From Skeletonema tropicum (Eukaryota; Bacillariophyta; Thalassiosirophyceae; Thalassiosirales; Thalassiosiraceae), in assembly GCA_037178625.1 (NCBI GenBank), contig CM074132.1:2108001-2172000 (forward strand): a stretch of DNA of 64,000 bases, read 5' to 3'. Position numbers and translations under genes: made by a program. Of the stretch, positions 22,901 to 33,563 are shown in pieces. The notes beneath the pieces are model-generated. The model was not told the DNA's origin and ran no database searches. It worked only from the letters and a program-made list of their open reading frames with translations. Position 1 is the first letter of the stretch. Every line of letters begins with the position of its first letter.

Positions 22901-25116
22901 CCGTAGAGATCATTCAAGTTGTGACGGCCGATGGGAGTACCAGAGACGCACCATCTTCTCTCAGTCATTAGTTTCCGAGCCATACGTGCCGACGCAGTTG
23001 TTGGAGCTTCGACACGCTGCGCCTCGTCCAAGCACACCCTGTGCCATTCAATACTCGACAAAGGGGAGGGCACCACGATATGTCGCTTCCCACGCCGTAA
23101 TCGACCACCATCGCCTGTGTAGGGGTTATCATCGCTGTGTCCAATATCATTGTTCAATGTCTGAAAGGTCACAAGAACTACGTCTGCATCCGCCAGTACT
23201 CGAGGATTAACCAAATGGCTGTCCTTGTGAGATGTGGATGAGGACAAGGAGCGGCTGCAGAGATCTTTCATGCCGGGATAGACAATCACTTTCAAGTTTT
23301 TCGTGTGTTGAGCAATCTCCCTCTCCCACTGCGTTAGAATTGACGGTGGCGTCACTATCAGAGTAGCTCGACTTTTGATGATAGTTTTAGATCTATAAAT
23401 ACGAACAGCCTCATCTGAATGATCCGCAGGAGAGAGTTGTGGTTGCATTCCACCATCGTTACAATTGACAGTAGCAGCAGCAGCAAGTGGACTGGGATTG
23501 GCCAACATGCAAGCGATCACCTCAACAGTCTTCCCTAGACCCATGCTCTCGGCCAGAATTCCTCCCTTTGAGTGATAATCATCTTCTCCACTCGCCCCAA
23601 ACATGAGGTATTTTGCATCCTCGTATTCAGTAGCAATCCATCCAGCAAAGGGATTGCAAAATAACTGTGTCTCATCTAGTGCAGATTTACCCCTTTTCCA
23701 TTCGGGTAATGATATGATATTGCACTGACTTACTTTTGCTGATGCCTGGCAATCTGATTCAGTTGCAGTATTCTGAATAATAACATACCAGCAAAGCTCC
23801 CATTCATCGTTACTTAACGCATCTGATTGTCCAGTCTCTCGCTGTATCATCCAACGAACTGCAGCCTCCTGGTATGGACGCAATGTAGGCACAAGACCGG
23901 GAATAGCGAGGGGAGCAGCTTTGCTGTCTGGAGGAGACGATCCTATTGTTGAAGCACTCGAAGGCTTATACTCTTTTGCGTTTGCATTGTCAACAACACT
24001 GTAAACCATCTTGGCAGTGATGACGGATTTATTGCCCGCCTGCTTCTTTTGTCGAGTATTTGTCAGCTCTTGCACGCTATTATTGCTCTCAGGAACAAAG
24101 CATGATTTTGCTACATCATCAAAGATGGATCCCTTGAATACTCCAGATAAAGCCTGAATTAAAGTGTAGGATGGATGCGGCTTGCTGAATCTTGGTGACT
24201 TGTTGTTCTTTCTATTTCTGGGTAGTAGGCGGGGAGCTGGAATGGGTGGAGCCACATTCAGCCTTGCACTCAATTTATCATTGTGGAGGGAATCATATTG
24301 TAGGAGATTGATGGATACATTGATGATCTGATGATGAGTTGCTGTTGCGGACTGTTGTAGCGCAATCTCCAGCACTTCATTCTCAACAGCGCGTAGAATA
24401 GAGGTGACATCTATTGATGATTCATTACCACCATTCTTCAGTGGTTGATGATTGCTGCAATGGTGCAGAAGATACTGTACATCACATGCATTGCGTAATA
24501 TTATGACCAATCCCAAACCATCGCCAGAGTCACTTCCATTATTAGAGTCGACGATAACCATCTTGGTATTTGGAAGATGGATTCGCATCAGCTCATAACT
24601 GGCGGGAGATTTAGGTTGTTGACATGCACAAGATGGGATGCCAATAATTGTACCATCATTTGTCGCTTGTATTGTAACATTATTGCTAACAGATGGTTCA
24701 GTGTTGTTGGGTTGTTTGGACGTGTTCTCAAGGACACCATCGTCATCATCATGATCCTCATCGTCATGGAAGATTAATCTACGTCGGGCTTTTTGTGTGA
24801 CTTCTTGATCACATGCAAACCTGACCCTCTTCTTTTTGGATGTAATCACACTATCCTTCCTATTAGCATCTATTTCAAATATATCTTCGTCACTAGCTTC
24901 TTCATCATGATGAGTGTTGCTCTTCTTCATCAGCCTCCACTTCTTCTTCGGTTCACTCATTGGTTCAGCTGCTGCTGCTGCTGCTTCTTTGATTGGCGTT
25001 ACGATGGCAGTAACTTCCTCATCGGGAATCGCAGATGCCAGGGCGGCATGTGCCGCAGCCCCTGCGATGGAAATGGTCCTTGCCTTCCGTTTTGGTTGCG
25101 CTTTAGTCCGTCCCAT
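19982..25116 (-). CDS. SHPRH: SHPRH-like SNF2 ATPase / RING ubiquitin ligase, RING core missing and frame broken
   Basis: SHPRH-type proteins polyubiquitinate PCNA and remodel DNA-bound complexes. The frame opens at 25116 (MGRTKAQPKRKART, basic) with no intron. Residues about 435-760 form the SNF2 ATPase: RPYQEAAVRWMIQRETG, GGILAESMGLGKTVEV (Walker A), LIVTPPSILTQWEREI, CLDEAQRVEA (DEAQ in place of DEAH, as in SHPRH), and RWCVSGTPIGRHNLNDLYGL. A long insertion follows, with a small Cys cluster near residue 1310 (CKRCRSDW ... CKHC). The C-terminal helicase lobe (LILSQWEDML, NVKNGAEGLTL, INRIHRIGQ) lies in another frame. The switch falls in the RING: CTICLTSF holds the first Cys pair and RCPMRCP the last, but the middle Cys-x-His-x2-Cys-x2-Cys part is absent. 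So roughly 20 codons and the frame are lost near 20600-20655. About 1,730 residues if joined. Confidence 0.85.
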
Positions 25117-25424
25117 TGTTGGTATGATGAGTGTTCTTCGGTAGAGGATTTAGATGATGATGGGATGCGTTGGGGAGTTGTAGGAGTGAGTTGGCGGAAA
25201 AAATTTGCCTTTCACCCACGTTTTTAGATGATAGGAGTAGGAGAAACCGTCCGTCCGCCATTATTTACTAATATGTTGATTTCAATCAGAAAGTATGACG
25301 GACGGACATTCTGTCCTACACAAACGTGCAGCAAAAATGACGAAGATCTTCAAAAACCAAAAAGGTCGAGATCGAGAGTAGAGAGCACGAAGCTGAGGAA
25401 AGATTGTGGTGGCAATTACCGACG
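25117..25424. promoter_or_regulatory. Divergent promoter region, SHPRH-like / oxygenase-like
   Basis: About 308 bp lie between head-to-head starts at 25116 and 25425. It contains two near-copies of a GACGGACGGA/CCGTCCGTCC motif in inverted orientation (25248-25257 and 25299-25308), which could form a stem or a paired protein site. No gene fits here. Confidence 0.45.
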
Positions 25425-27032
25425 ATGCGTTCATTGAATAGTAGATTTATATTCCCAATATTGCTCCTTGCTGCTGCCATATCAGCAGCAGTCAGTAGCA
25501 GTACAGAAGAAGAGGTGGCAGCAGCAGCTGACAACAAACATAATAATGGCGTCATCCTCCAATCTCTCTTTCGCTTCCCCGCCTCCCAACTCGGTCCAGA
25601 ATTCGAACAGCTACTCAACTATGTGGTACGACGAATGGCTCTACACCACCACCACCACCACCGACGAAAATGATGGAACGTCGTCAATCATCATCACTCC
25701 AGATCCCTCCGGAAAACGTCACGCTCTCCAATCCGTATCAACACCAGCCACCACCCTATTCCGTCGTCAATGCTACGGAGCTGCACCAATAAAATCACCG
25801 CAATTTACAAATCTATACAACAATCTCGAACAACGACGGAAAGAAATTGAGTTTCAATACATTGAAGACCCAATGGAAGAAATGACCATGTTGCATACAA
25901 TGGTGAAACGATTCTATCCTGCCTTCTTACCGATGGTGGAGGAGGATGGTAGTCACGGTGGTGGTGGTGGTGCTGCTGCTGCGACTGCGAGACATGTGCA
26001 CAAGAAGAAAGTTATGTCGACTGTGGATACGATTCATGCACAGACGAACAACTTGCCGTTGGATTATGATTCTCCTTCCACGTTGGCATTTCAAACTTTC
26101 AAACTGCATTCAACAGATACTTCTAGTGATGATGATGATGATGATATATCAGATACTAGTAGTGATGATGATGATGACTCACAAGATACTAGCAGTAGTG
26201 ATGACGATGATGATGATTCACCAACACAGCAATGGTCATGGCGCATCACAGGACAATTCTCCAACCGCGGCATGCCCAACTTCCTCAAATGGCGTATCAA
26301 ATTCTACCAAGCCATGAGAACCAAGTTCCAAAAGGAGATATCCAAGGACACACCGGGGTTTCAATTCGAATATGGTCGTCCATCGGGCATGTATTGGTAC
26401 CCTCCCGGGGCTGTTCGTGAGTGGCATTCGAATTATTTGGATTTGGGGTGGAATCCAAATGAGAAGAAGAATGAGAAGATGGTGGGAAATCAACATATTA
26501 TGGCAAGTCAGACGTGGAGGATGTACTTTATTCGAACTGTGAGGGATGAGGAGTTTGATGGGTTGTTGCAAGATCTTCTGGTGTTGGTGGTAGTAATAGC
26601 AATGATGTTGATGATCAGAGTGCTATGCATATTATACCTGGAGAAGATGAGGGAATTACACTGGATGTGTTACACAAGGCAGGGGCACGGCCATTGACAA
26701 AAGAAGAAAAGCAACGTCAGTGGAAAGATGTGTTTGCAGAGGAGTATAGCAATTCGACTGTAGCAAAAGAAGACGAAGACACTGATAGTGATGACAAAGA
26801 GGGAACACTGGATCGCAACTCTGTCTGGCGCCTCCCCGACAAGAATGGATATGTCACCTTCTTCCGATTGCCAAAATTATTCCATTGCATCGTGTCTGAG
26901 GAAGTTCATCGATACAGTTTGGGATTTGCCTTTTCTGATGAGGAGGTGCAGGCTCTATTGAGATTGGCAAAAGTTGACTTTGATATTACTGGTGATGGTG
27001 AAGGATATGTTTCGGTCACAGATGAATTATAA
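25425..27032 (+). CDS. Secreted 2OG-Fe(II) oxygenase-like protein, frame broken
   Basis: The main frame (about 25546 to 26570) carries GRPSGMYWYPPGAVREWHSN and WRMYFIRTVRDEEFDG. A second frame (about 26570 to 27032) carries GYVTFFRLP, LFHCIVSEEVHRYSLGFAF and a C-terminal tail. Together they look like a double-stranded beta-helix of the 2-oxoglutarate oxygenase type. The WHSN stretch is the position of the first iron-ligand His. The later His in LFHCIV, with HRYS after it, would be the distal His and the Arg-x-Ser that binds 2OG. The usual Asp of HxD is Asn here, so iron binding is uncertain. One missing base near 26566-26575 joins the frames (LLQD, then SSGVGGSNSND). Upstream, a signal peptide (MRSLNSRFIFPILLLAAAIS) from 25425 lies in yet another frame; an in-frame ATG at 25546 is the alternative start. 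Asp/Ser-rich repeats fill 26120-26220. I am unsure of the function. Confidence 0.55.
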
Positions 27033-27197
27033 CAAATGCACGGCTCTCTTGACGAGAATGCTAATTCATATCTATATTAACTGCGCACTTACTTAAGACA
27101 ACTGACGGTAGCAATAATGCAATTGAGACTATTGATGGTGCACTATGCAATTGATGAGATACATCTCATTATCTCTACTCTGGCCTTCTCCATCACA

Positions 27198-28181
27198 TTA
27201 AACTGTAGGGTTTGCTCCGTCCAAGGAAATGTATCCTCCACACTCATGAATTCTCTCCACAATAAATTCCACAGTATCATCCAAGTAAATGCTCGTCGAT
27301 GGACCCAACACTTCATCCTCATCATCATTATCCTGCTTCATTGCAGTATCAACACGCTCCCGAGTCCACTCCAACGTAACCCCATTATAAAAGAACCCTT
27401 GCTGATTTAACTTCTCTGTAGATATTTTTGTAGTCAAAATATGATTCGTAGTTAGTGTGATGAACGTGGGCGTGCATTCAATCACTTGTCCTTTTAGTTT
27501 CATACCAACATTTGGACAGAACAACAATCCTTTGAATTGGAATTTGTAATGAACGTAGGGCAGATCGTCCACGATTCTACCCCCTACGAGTCCATTACTA
27601 TTGTTACCGATATTGCTGCCCCTACTACCGCTGGGTCTCGGTTGCAATGGAAGCAATTTTATTCCGTCTTCCAAGCTTAGTAGCACCCCTCCCATGTTTG
27701 CATCGTACATCAGTAGTAGGGAGTGCAGTAGTGATTTGATTGTTTTAGGAACGTTCGAGAGAGATGATGGAAGAAGTGCCACAGAACCCAATATCGTTTT
27801 CACTTGAAAGGGTGAGTTCCTTTCTTCGGAGTTATTAGACGCTGACGTAGAAGAAATGAATGAAAATGTATTGGGGGAGGATTCTGGCCTAGTTGCATGA
27901 GTCATTTGTATGTCAGACTGAGACGGAGCCGACAGCTCCTGTGAACTGGACTCCGGTGCTACATCCTTGGACACTGCGCCACTCTGCTCATCTGCTTTGT
28001 TCTTCTTGTCCTTCTTGTCCTTCTTCTTATCCTTTTTGTGCTTCTTTTTTGCAGATGCTGATGGTGAATCTTCATGCTTGCGCTTTTTCTCCTTCTTGGA
28101 CTTTTTCTTCTTTGACGAAGCAGACACGAGTGATGGCACTGAATCAGCCGTCACAGCTTCTTTGCTCTGTTCATCGCTCAT
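27198..28181 (-). CDS. POLR1F: RPA43-like subunit of RNA polymerase I
   Basis: RPA43 and RPA14 form the stalk of Pol I. The 327-aa protein begins MSDEQSKEAVTADS, followed by a Lys-rich nuclear/nucleolar tract (KKKKSKKEKKRKHE ... KKHKKDKKKDKKDKK). The folded part has MYDANMGGVLLSLEDGIKLL, the first conserved block, then GGRIVDDLPYVHYKFQFKGL and LFCPNVGMKLKGQVIECTPT, the entry to the OB-fold, and finally FIVERIHECGGYISLDG. This order matches RPA43, not RPB7 or RPC25, because of the basic N-terminal tail and the inserted Gly/Asn loop before the OB fold. The lysine tract sits N-terminal, whereas it is often C-terminal in animals. There is no intron. It converges with the oxygenase-like gene 165 bp away. 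Confidence 0.75.
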   Translation of the reverse strand: MSDEQSKEAVTADSVPSLVSASSKKKKSKKEKKRKHEDSPSASAKKKHKKDKKKDKKDKKNKADEQSGAVSKDVAPESSSQELSAPSQSDIQMTHATRPESSPNTFSFISSTSASNNSEERNSPFQVKTILGSVALLPSSLSNVPKTIKSLLHSLLLMYDANMGGVLLSLEDGIKLLPLQPRPSGSRGSNIGNNSNGLVGGRIVDDLPYVHYKFQFKGLLFCPNVGMKLKGQVIECTPTFITLTTNHILTTKISTEKLNQQGFFYNGVTLEWTRERVDTAMKQDNDDEDEVLGPSTSIYLDDTVEFIVERIHECGGYISLDGANPTV

Positions 28182-28839
28182 GGTGGTGAATGGTTTGTGC
28201 TATATACTTAGTCAAGATGGTATGTCTTGCGCAAGTAACGTAGGACGTCGGGCGCATCATCTTGTTGATTGATGGGATGATGATGGATGGCGATGATTTT
28301 CTGCCGCCGGTCTGGACGTCGTGAATGAAAAGAGAGGAGAAGAAAGAAGAACCCCCCCCGCTCGGCTCCGCTCCCACGGCACGCTTTTCTCTCGTGCTTT
28401 GGGTGGAGTGACATCCACTCTGGCTGGGACAGAGGACAATGTTGATGCAACGAGCTGCTTATCACAAGGTGGTAGTACTGATGCTTCTCTGGATATCACG
28501 AGGTTCGTACAAAGGTAACTTGACACGCTACACCAACAGACTGGACATAACGAAAGGTGAAAGGTACTTTCAGCACAGCACATCGCCATATAAAGTTTTA
28601 TTCAACATGCCAGCCAAGAACGAAACAACGTTTTATGATTATGATACAATGATGCACGCATGCTTGTCTCTGTCTTTGGAAGACATTGTACCTTTCTCCC
28701 GTGCTTGAAGATAGCTGCTCCAAATAAATGATCTCACTCTATCAACAACAAGGACAAATGCAGGTAGAAGAGTTTTTTTCGTAGCATGTCGCCATGTCTT
28801 GCATACTCCTCAGCACTCAAAACACATGTGATATGGAGA
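28182..28839. other. Intergenic region upstream of RPA43
   Basis: About 660 bp with a C-rich tract (AAGAACCCCCCCCGCTCGG near 28350). Short frames on both strands have no recognisable domain. The first part should hold the RPA43 promoter. Confidence 0.45.
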
Positions 28840-29185
28840 AGAAAGCTGAAGCTGAAGATGATCACGACCACATCGACGTCGAACGTCGAAGCGATCTCTC
28901 CAACGGTATCGTCAGTGAGGTTCATGATACAGCTATTGCTGCTAACAAATGCATTCTCCAGTTCGTTGAAGCCGGCAACTGTATTGCACGAACAAATTTC
29001 GGTGATAAGAGTTGGTGGCTGTTTACTTAGTGGTGGTGGCCCGTCTTCATTGACAGCGGTACGATAGTGGTTGGATTGGAAAAGATCAAATAATAATCAG
29101 GAACAATAGAGGGTGGCTGATCGGATTTGGACTGCTTGAGAGTGCAGGATCATCTTCATTCTTTGCACAGTTTACTCGGTAGTAA
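28840..29185 (+). repeat. Decayed dispersed repeat, copy A (segments 1 then 2)
   Basis: Two segments recur, in swapped order, at 30905-31275. Segment 1 (about 28840-28980) contains CGTCGAAGCGATCTCTCCAA and ends with TTGAAGCCGGC. Segment 2 (about 29028-29175) contains AGCGGTACGAT, GGTTGGATTGGAA and GAGAGTGCAGG. Segment 1 can be read as a short peptide (SNGIVSEVHDTAIAANKC...), which hints at a decayed coding sequence. The family is unknown to me. Confidence 0.6.
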
Positions 29186-29625
29186 GATAGATGTGAATGT
29201 ATGTGGCTACCACGAGTTGGTCATGGCTAAGGAAAGTCGAGTCATGATCTCCCATTGTGTCTACACTTGCTCGCTAGCTAGCATGAGGTCTACTTCCCAC
29301 CGAAGAGACCAGTCTCGTTATCACCATAAATTAGGGTATGTAGGGTGAGTCGACCTCAGAGTCGTCTCAGCCAGCCATGCACAGATGCTTTTCTTGTTTA
29401 CAACATCAGTGATACGTAGTTTACCGTAGCACAGAAATCAACCTGAAGCCCCACACACGTACATAGCATAAGTACTACTCTACGCACACGCAACAACAAA
29501 CGACCACGCGAAACGCGAATAATATCTTGGAAGAGTGGAGAGCAGGTCAATACTGATCGATATCTGGAGAGGAGAGATAATAACTGCGATCTCAACAGAC
29601 GCAAGTTCAAATAATCGCTGTCATT
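29186..29625. other. Intergenic region upstream of the MYND gene
   Basis: A 440-bp leader region between repeat copy A and the ATG at 29626. It contains a short palindromic GCTAGCTAGC at 29273-29282. I see no gene here. The promoter of the MYND gene should be within it. Confidence 0.45.
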
Positions 29626-30552
29626 ATGAGTGCAGATAAGAAAAGTAACATTGAGGTGGATAATGCGGCGGTAGACACACCATTATTTTGCGGTTCATGC
29701 GGCATTGCTGAAAATGACGACGTCAAATTGAAGAAGTGCAACGGTTGCCATCTCGTTCGTTATTGCAGCGTTAAATGCCAAAAAGAGCAATGGTCGAAAC
29801 ACAAACGAGCGTGCAAAAAACGAGCGGCTGAATTGCGTGATGAATTATTATTCAAGCAGCCAGAGGGTAGCTGTTTTGGGGATTGTCCAATCTGCATGCT
29901 CCCTCACCCGGTTGAACCGGAAAAAACAGTAACGACAGGATGCTGCAGCAAAGAGATTTGTAGAGGCTGCTATATTGCCAATCTGAAGCGAGAGGAAGAA
30001 TTGAGGCTCGAACATAAGTGTCCATTTTGTCGACACCCTGCACCAGACACGATGGCAAAAGCTGACCGATACCAAAGGAAACGAGCTGAGGCAAACGATC
30101 CGGCTGCACTAAGAGAAGTGGGAACACAACGCTGTGAGTACGGGGACTTCAAAGGTGCATTTGAATATTGGACAAAGGCAACTGAGCTGGGTGATGTGTT
30201 AGCGCATTATCAATTATCGGTTATGTATTGCACTGGTCAGGGCGTCGAAAAGGACGAGAAAAAGAGACTTTATCAATTGGAACAGGGAGCCATTGGTGGG
30301 CATCCAGAAGCAAGAAATATTGTTAGGCTTTATTGACTTACAAAATGGCAGGGTGGAGAGAGGGCAATGAAACATTTCATCATCGCCGCCAAACTTGGAC
30401 ATGAAAAATCAATGGCATTACTCAAGAAAGAATATAGACGTGGATCTGTCAGTAAAGAAGACTTAGCCGCAACTCTACGTGCTTATCAGGCTGCTGTGGC
30501 TGTGGATGCAACGAAAAGTCCTCAGAGGGAGGCGGCTGAAGCGGCTCTGTAA
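29626..30552 (+). CDS. MYND-RING-Sel1 protein, interrupted by an in-frame stop
   Basis: The protein starts MSADKKSNIEVDN. It has a MYND zinc finger at residues about 22-66 (CGSCGIAENDDVKLKKCNGC ... RYCSVKCQKEQW ... HKRAC). A RING-like finger follows at about 87-128 (CPICMLPHP ... CCSKEICRGCYI ... CPFCRHP). Then come Sel1-type helical repeats (EYGDFKGAFEYWTKATELGD, YQLSVMYCTGQGVEKDE). The combination is a large family in diatoms. A TGA at 30334-30336 interrupts the last repeats. The flanking sequence keeps the same frame (ERAMKHFIIAAKLGHEKSM ... KEDLAATLRAYQAAV). The intervening bases read naturally in the +2 frame as IDLQNGRVERG, so two opposite single-base indels near 30320-30330 and 30350-30358 explain the stop. 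Full length would be about 308 residues. It may be a young pseudogene or an assembly error. It probably mediates protein interaction or ubiquitination; the target is unknown. Confidence 0.72.
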
Positions 30553-30904
30553 TTGATGTGGATACGTCACAGTTGTAGATTATCAGCCACATACTACAGC
30601 TTTTGAGGTATATCTTTGAGAGTCGAGGAAATTCGAATGGGAAAATTGGATGATGAAAAGGTCTAAACTGTATAGAAGAGGATGGAGTTGTAGCTTGTAG
30701 CTGTACAAAAAGTTGCATTTGCGAGTGCAGCTGGAGAGATTGGAGCGGAAGTGAAGTGGTGTGATTGGGAAAGAATCGTGCCTTGAGATTTTCATGGTAG
30801 GCAAGAGATCCTGTCGGGAGGGGAAAAGTAGATGGCCTAGTGAATAAAATAGATTTGAACTGGTAGATTATGTCGAATTCAGTGACCTTATGTAAGAGTT
30901 GGCT
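30553..30904. other. Intergenic region downstream of the MYND gene
   Basis: About 350 bp of 3' flank between the MYND gene and repeat copy B. Short frames are present on both strands but I recognise nothing. Confidence 0.45.
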
Positions 30905-31275
30905 TGCTGTTGTAGTGGTGGCATCGTCTTCATTGGCAGCGGTACGATATTGGTTGGATTGGAACAGGTCACATAATAGCTGAGGGCTAATAAGAGGGTG
31001 GCTAAAGCTTGACTGCTGGAGAGTGCAGGCTGCAGATCATCTTCATTCCTTGCACACAGCGAGGTGCATGATATAACAGCTGCCCTCGTGGCAGACAAAT
31101 GCAAAGCTGAAGCCTGCGAATGCATTGCATGAGCGTTAGCAGGATGGATCGAGAAAGCTGAACACATCGACGTCGATCGTCGAAGCGATCTCTCCAACGG
31201 TATCGTCAGCGAATGTGCATGATAATAGCTTCCCTCGTGGCAGATAAATGCATCCTCTAGCTCGTTGAAGCCGGC
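30905..31275 (+). repeat. Decayed dispersed repeat, copy B (segments 2 then 1)
   Basis: Segment 2 (about 30913-31060) and segment 1 (about 31144-31260) match copy A at 28840-29185, with substitutions and small indels. The order is reversed but the strand is the same. The piece between them (31061-31140) contains GAGGTGCATGATATAACAGC, another related copy of the GAGGTTCATGATACAGC part of segment 1. The ancestral element was therefore probably a tandem repeat. The two copies bracket the MYND gene. No intact coding frame remains. Confidence 0.55.
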
Positions 31276-31600
31276 GAAGGCGAAGGCATTATATTATAAT
31301 TATAAGCAAAAGATTGCATAAGCGAAAGTATAATTGAGCGGTTTGCATACTTGGTAGAGGTAATGTTTTGTCACCGTTTTGGTGATTGCATCAATCTTCC
31401 ACCTGAAAGGAGCTGAGGAGGGTTGCAATTTGCAATGAAACTGAGAGATGGTGTCCGTTCTCATACGAAAAGCGGCACTGGTCGTTCAACTCAAACTCAA
31501 CCAAATCAAAATCCAAAACAACGAACAACACAAAGCAAACACAACCGGCAACCGTCGGGAAACAATGTCATTGTGTTTGAAATATGTACTTGATATTATT
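31276..31600. other. Leader region of the TLDc gene
   Basis: About 325 bp between repeat B and the chosen start at 31601. An in-frame ATG at 31448 would add 51 residues of low-complexity sequence. I treat these as leader because the internal Met gives a myristoylation-type N-terminus. Confidence 0.4.
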
Positions 31601-33508
31601 ATGGGGGTGACTTCATCCACAAACAATGATAAAGCCAACGAGCAAGCCTTCATCCGCTCTTTAGGTGATCGCTATCCTCTAGGAGATGCCGAGCTGAGAA
31701 AGTGGTGCTGGTGTTTCACCATGCAGCATTGCTCTTCTCCACTGAGCAGCGGCAGCGGAAGACTCGATTTGTCCTCCCTGGCTGTTTGGTCAGTAATTTA
31801 CAACAATCCCGGACCGTCGGCATCGAATTATAATGCTCTCAAAGAGCGGGTGCATTCCGCTAGGAAGGTATCACAAACATTATCTATCATTGAGGAGCAC
31901 ATTCTCCCGAATGGATTGAGTTCGGTAATTCTGGGGGGATTGGGGATTTCAATTAGCAATCAAAAGTTACCGCAGCAATCAACACCATTTCCAAAGCCGT
32001 CTGCATCCAAAGAGGAAATATATGCATGGGAATGCTCATACTATTCGATAAATTCATGTATCTCACCGGAGGGCATATCTTTTGATCTTCAAGATTTCTT
32101 GGAGGGAATATCTTCATCCTGTGGTCGAAGAGGGTCTCGTTCCAGCCTTTCCAAATTATTTAATTTGGCATCTCTGTCGAACAATCAAGGCAGAAAAGCA
32201 GCAGATGCATCGGAACTTATTGATATTGCCTACCGTCTCACGGTTGCAACTTCCTATCTCTTACAGGTGGCAAACAATGAAGGGGGGAATATAGATAACA
32301 AAAGTGAAGATTGGAAATCATTTGTACCTTCCAATGACGCAGCTGGTCTTCAATCGGTGGTAGACTCTCTATTGAACACCGCAAAAAAGAATAGAGAACG
32401 TGCTGGGTCATTCGGCTATTCTTCCTACCCAACTCCAGGACATTATGCAACAAATATCTCGTCAAACACTACAAAAGGCAACAACACTGTTTACATTGAA
32501 GAATTCCTAGAGTGGGCCGAAACCACCGTTCCCATGATCGCATCTTCGTTAAGTACATTTCTCCACGTCCTGTTCAACTTCTTTTGTCAAAAGAATGAAG
32601 GCAATACACATCGATTCCCACCCGGTGTAACTCCACTCTTGATGCCAACTCTTTCTATCGATCACACAGACAAAAAGCCTGCATCCAGCGGTCCTGTATC
32701 GCCCCCACTTAGCTGCTTTTTTACCGAATCAAATACATCTGTGGGTCTCTTTGCTCTAGCTTCTACATCTATCACTCTGGCATCTGGGCGATTCCACAGA
32801 TTATTCTCATCGGAGGCCGACGGTTTGTCATGCAACAGGCTAATGAATGGACTTATTGTCTACGGTGGCCCAACGCTTATAATTATTCGTAGCAAAGACA
32901 TCAAAGGGAAATGTGGAGGAGGAATGTTCGGTGCCTTTACATACTCTCCTTGGGAGAGGGAGAGTGGTGAATTTTATGGCAACTCGGACTCCTTCTTGTT
33001 CCGACTAGGACCCGAGCCGATGGGAGTGTATCGACCAAAAGGTAGCGGCGGCGACAACGAATCAAACTTCATGTTCTTTAATCCTGAAGCACGCTCCAAA
33101 GGCTATGATCAGCTAGCTTGGGGCATAGGTTTTGGAGGTACAGCAAAAGAGCCTAGATTGTACATTGACGAAATACTTGATGGGTCAACTGCAAAAGACA
33201 AAGATCTTACATTTGAGAATGGACCACTTCTATCAAATAAAGATGATTCTAATTCCTACTGTGGCTTTGAGGTCGAAGCTATTGAAGCGTTTGGTGTTGG
33301 GTCACCTCAAGTTATTGAGGATGCCTTAAATGCACGTGATGAGCATAGGAAAGAGGCTCAGAAGAGGATTCGGAATGCAATGAAGGGTGCCAAAGCAGCA
33401 TTTTTGGAAGATATGCAGTCAGGTTTGGTTGGAACCAAAGTATTCAAACATCGTGATGAGATGCGTGGACGAGATGGATTTTGTGATATGGAAGAAGAGG
33501 AGGGTTAA
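31601..33508 (+). CDS. TLDc-domain protein, MEAK7-like
   Basis: TLDc proteins (OXR1, NCOA7, MEAK7) bind the V-ATPase and promote disassembly or act as signalling adaptors. From the Met at 31601 the protein is 635 aa and starts MGVTSSTNN, which fits the N-myristoylation rule (Gly2, Ser6), as in MEAK7. The TLDc domain occupies residues about 395-572: RLFSSEADGLSCNRLMNGLI, YGGPTLIIIRSKD, GGMFGAFTYSPWERE, FYGNSDSFLFRLGP, NFMFFNPEARSKGYDQLAWG, IGFGGTAKEPRLYID, and YCGFEVEAIEAFGVG. The N-terminal part has helical sequence (DAELRKWCWCFTMQH) that resembles the EF-hand-like region of MEAK7 only loosely. The C-terminal 60 residues are charged and helical. There is no intron. The longer start at 31448 is possible. 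The RAVE/DMX-like gene, with the opposite effect on V-ATPase, lies 13 kb downstream. Confidence 0.85.
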   Translation: MGVTSSTNNDKANEQAFIRSLGDRYPLGDAELRKWCWCFTMQHCSSPLSSGSGRLDLSSLAVWSVIYNNPGPSASNYNALKERVHSARKVSQTLSIIEEHILPNGLSSVILGGLGISISNQKLPQQSTPFPKPSASKEEIYAWECSYYSINSCISPEGISFDLQDFLEGISSSCGRRGSRSSLSKLFNLASLSNNQGRKAADASELIDIAYRLTVATSYLLQVANNEGGNIDNKSEDWKSFVPSNDAAGLQSVVDSLLNTAKKNRERAGSFGYSSYPTPGHYATNISSNTTKGNNTVYIEEFLEWAETTVPMIASSLSTFLHVLFNFFCQKNEGNTHRFPPGVTPLLMPTLSIDHTDKKPASSGPVSPPLSCFFTESNTSVGLFALASTSITLASGRFHRLFSSEADGLSCNRLMNGLIVYGGPTLIIIRSKDIKGKCGGGMFGAFTYSPWERESGEFYGNSDSFLFRLGPEPMGVYRPKGSGGDNESNFMFFNPEARSKGYDQLAWGIGFGGTAKEPRLYIDEILDGSTAKDKDLTFENGPLLSNKDDSNSYCGFEVEAIEAFGVGSPQVIEDALNARDEHRKEAQKRIRNAMKGAKAAFLEDMQSGLVGTKVFKHRDEMRGRDGFCDMEEEEG

Positions 33509-33563
33509 GATAATATAAAGTGTGGTACAAACATATAGATAGTATTAAATTACTTCCCTCCAC

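Noticed and set aside
28794..29030. A 78-codon plus-strand frame (MEKKAEAEDDHDHIDVE...)
   Set aside because: It falls in a decayed repeat whose other copy has stops, so it is more likely a remnant than a gene.
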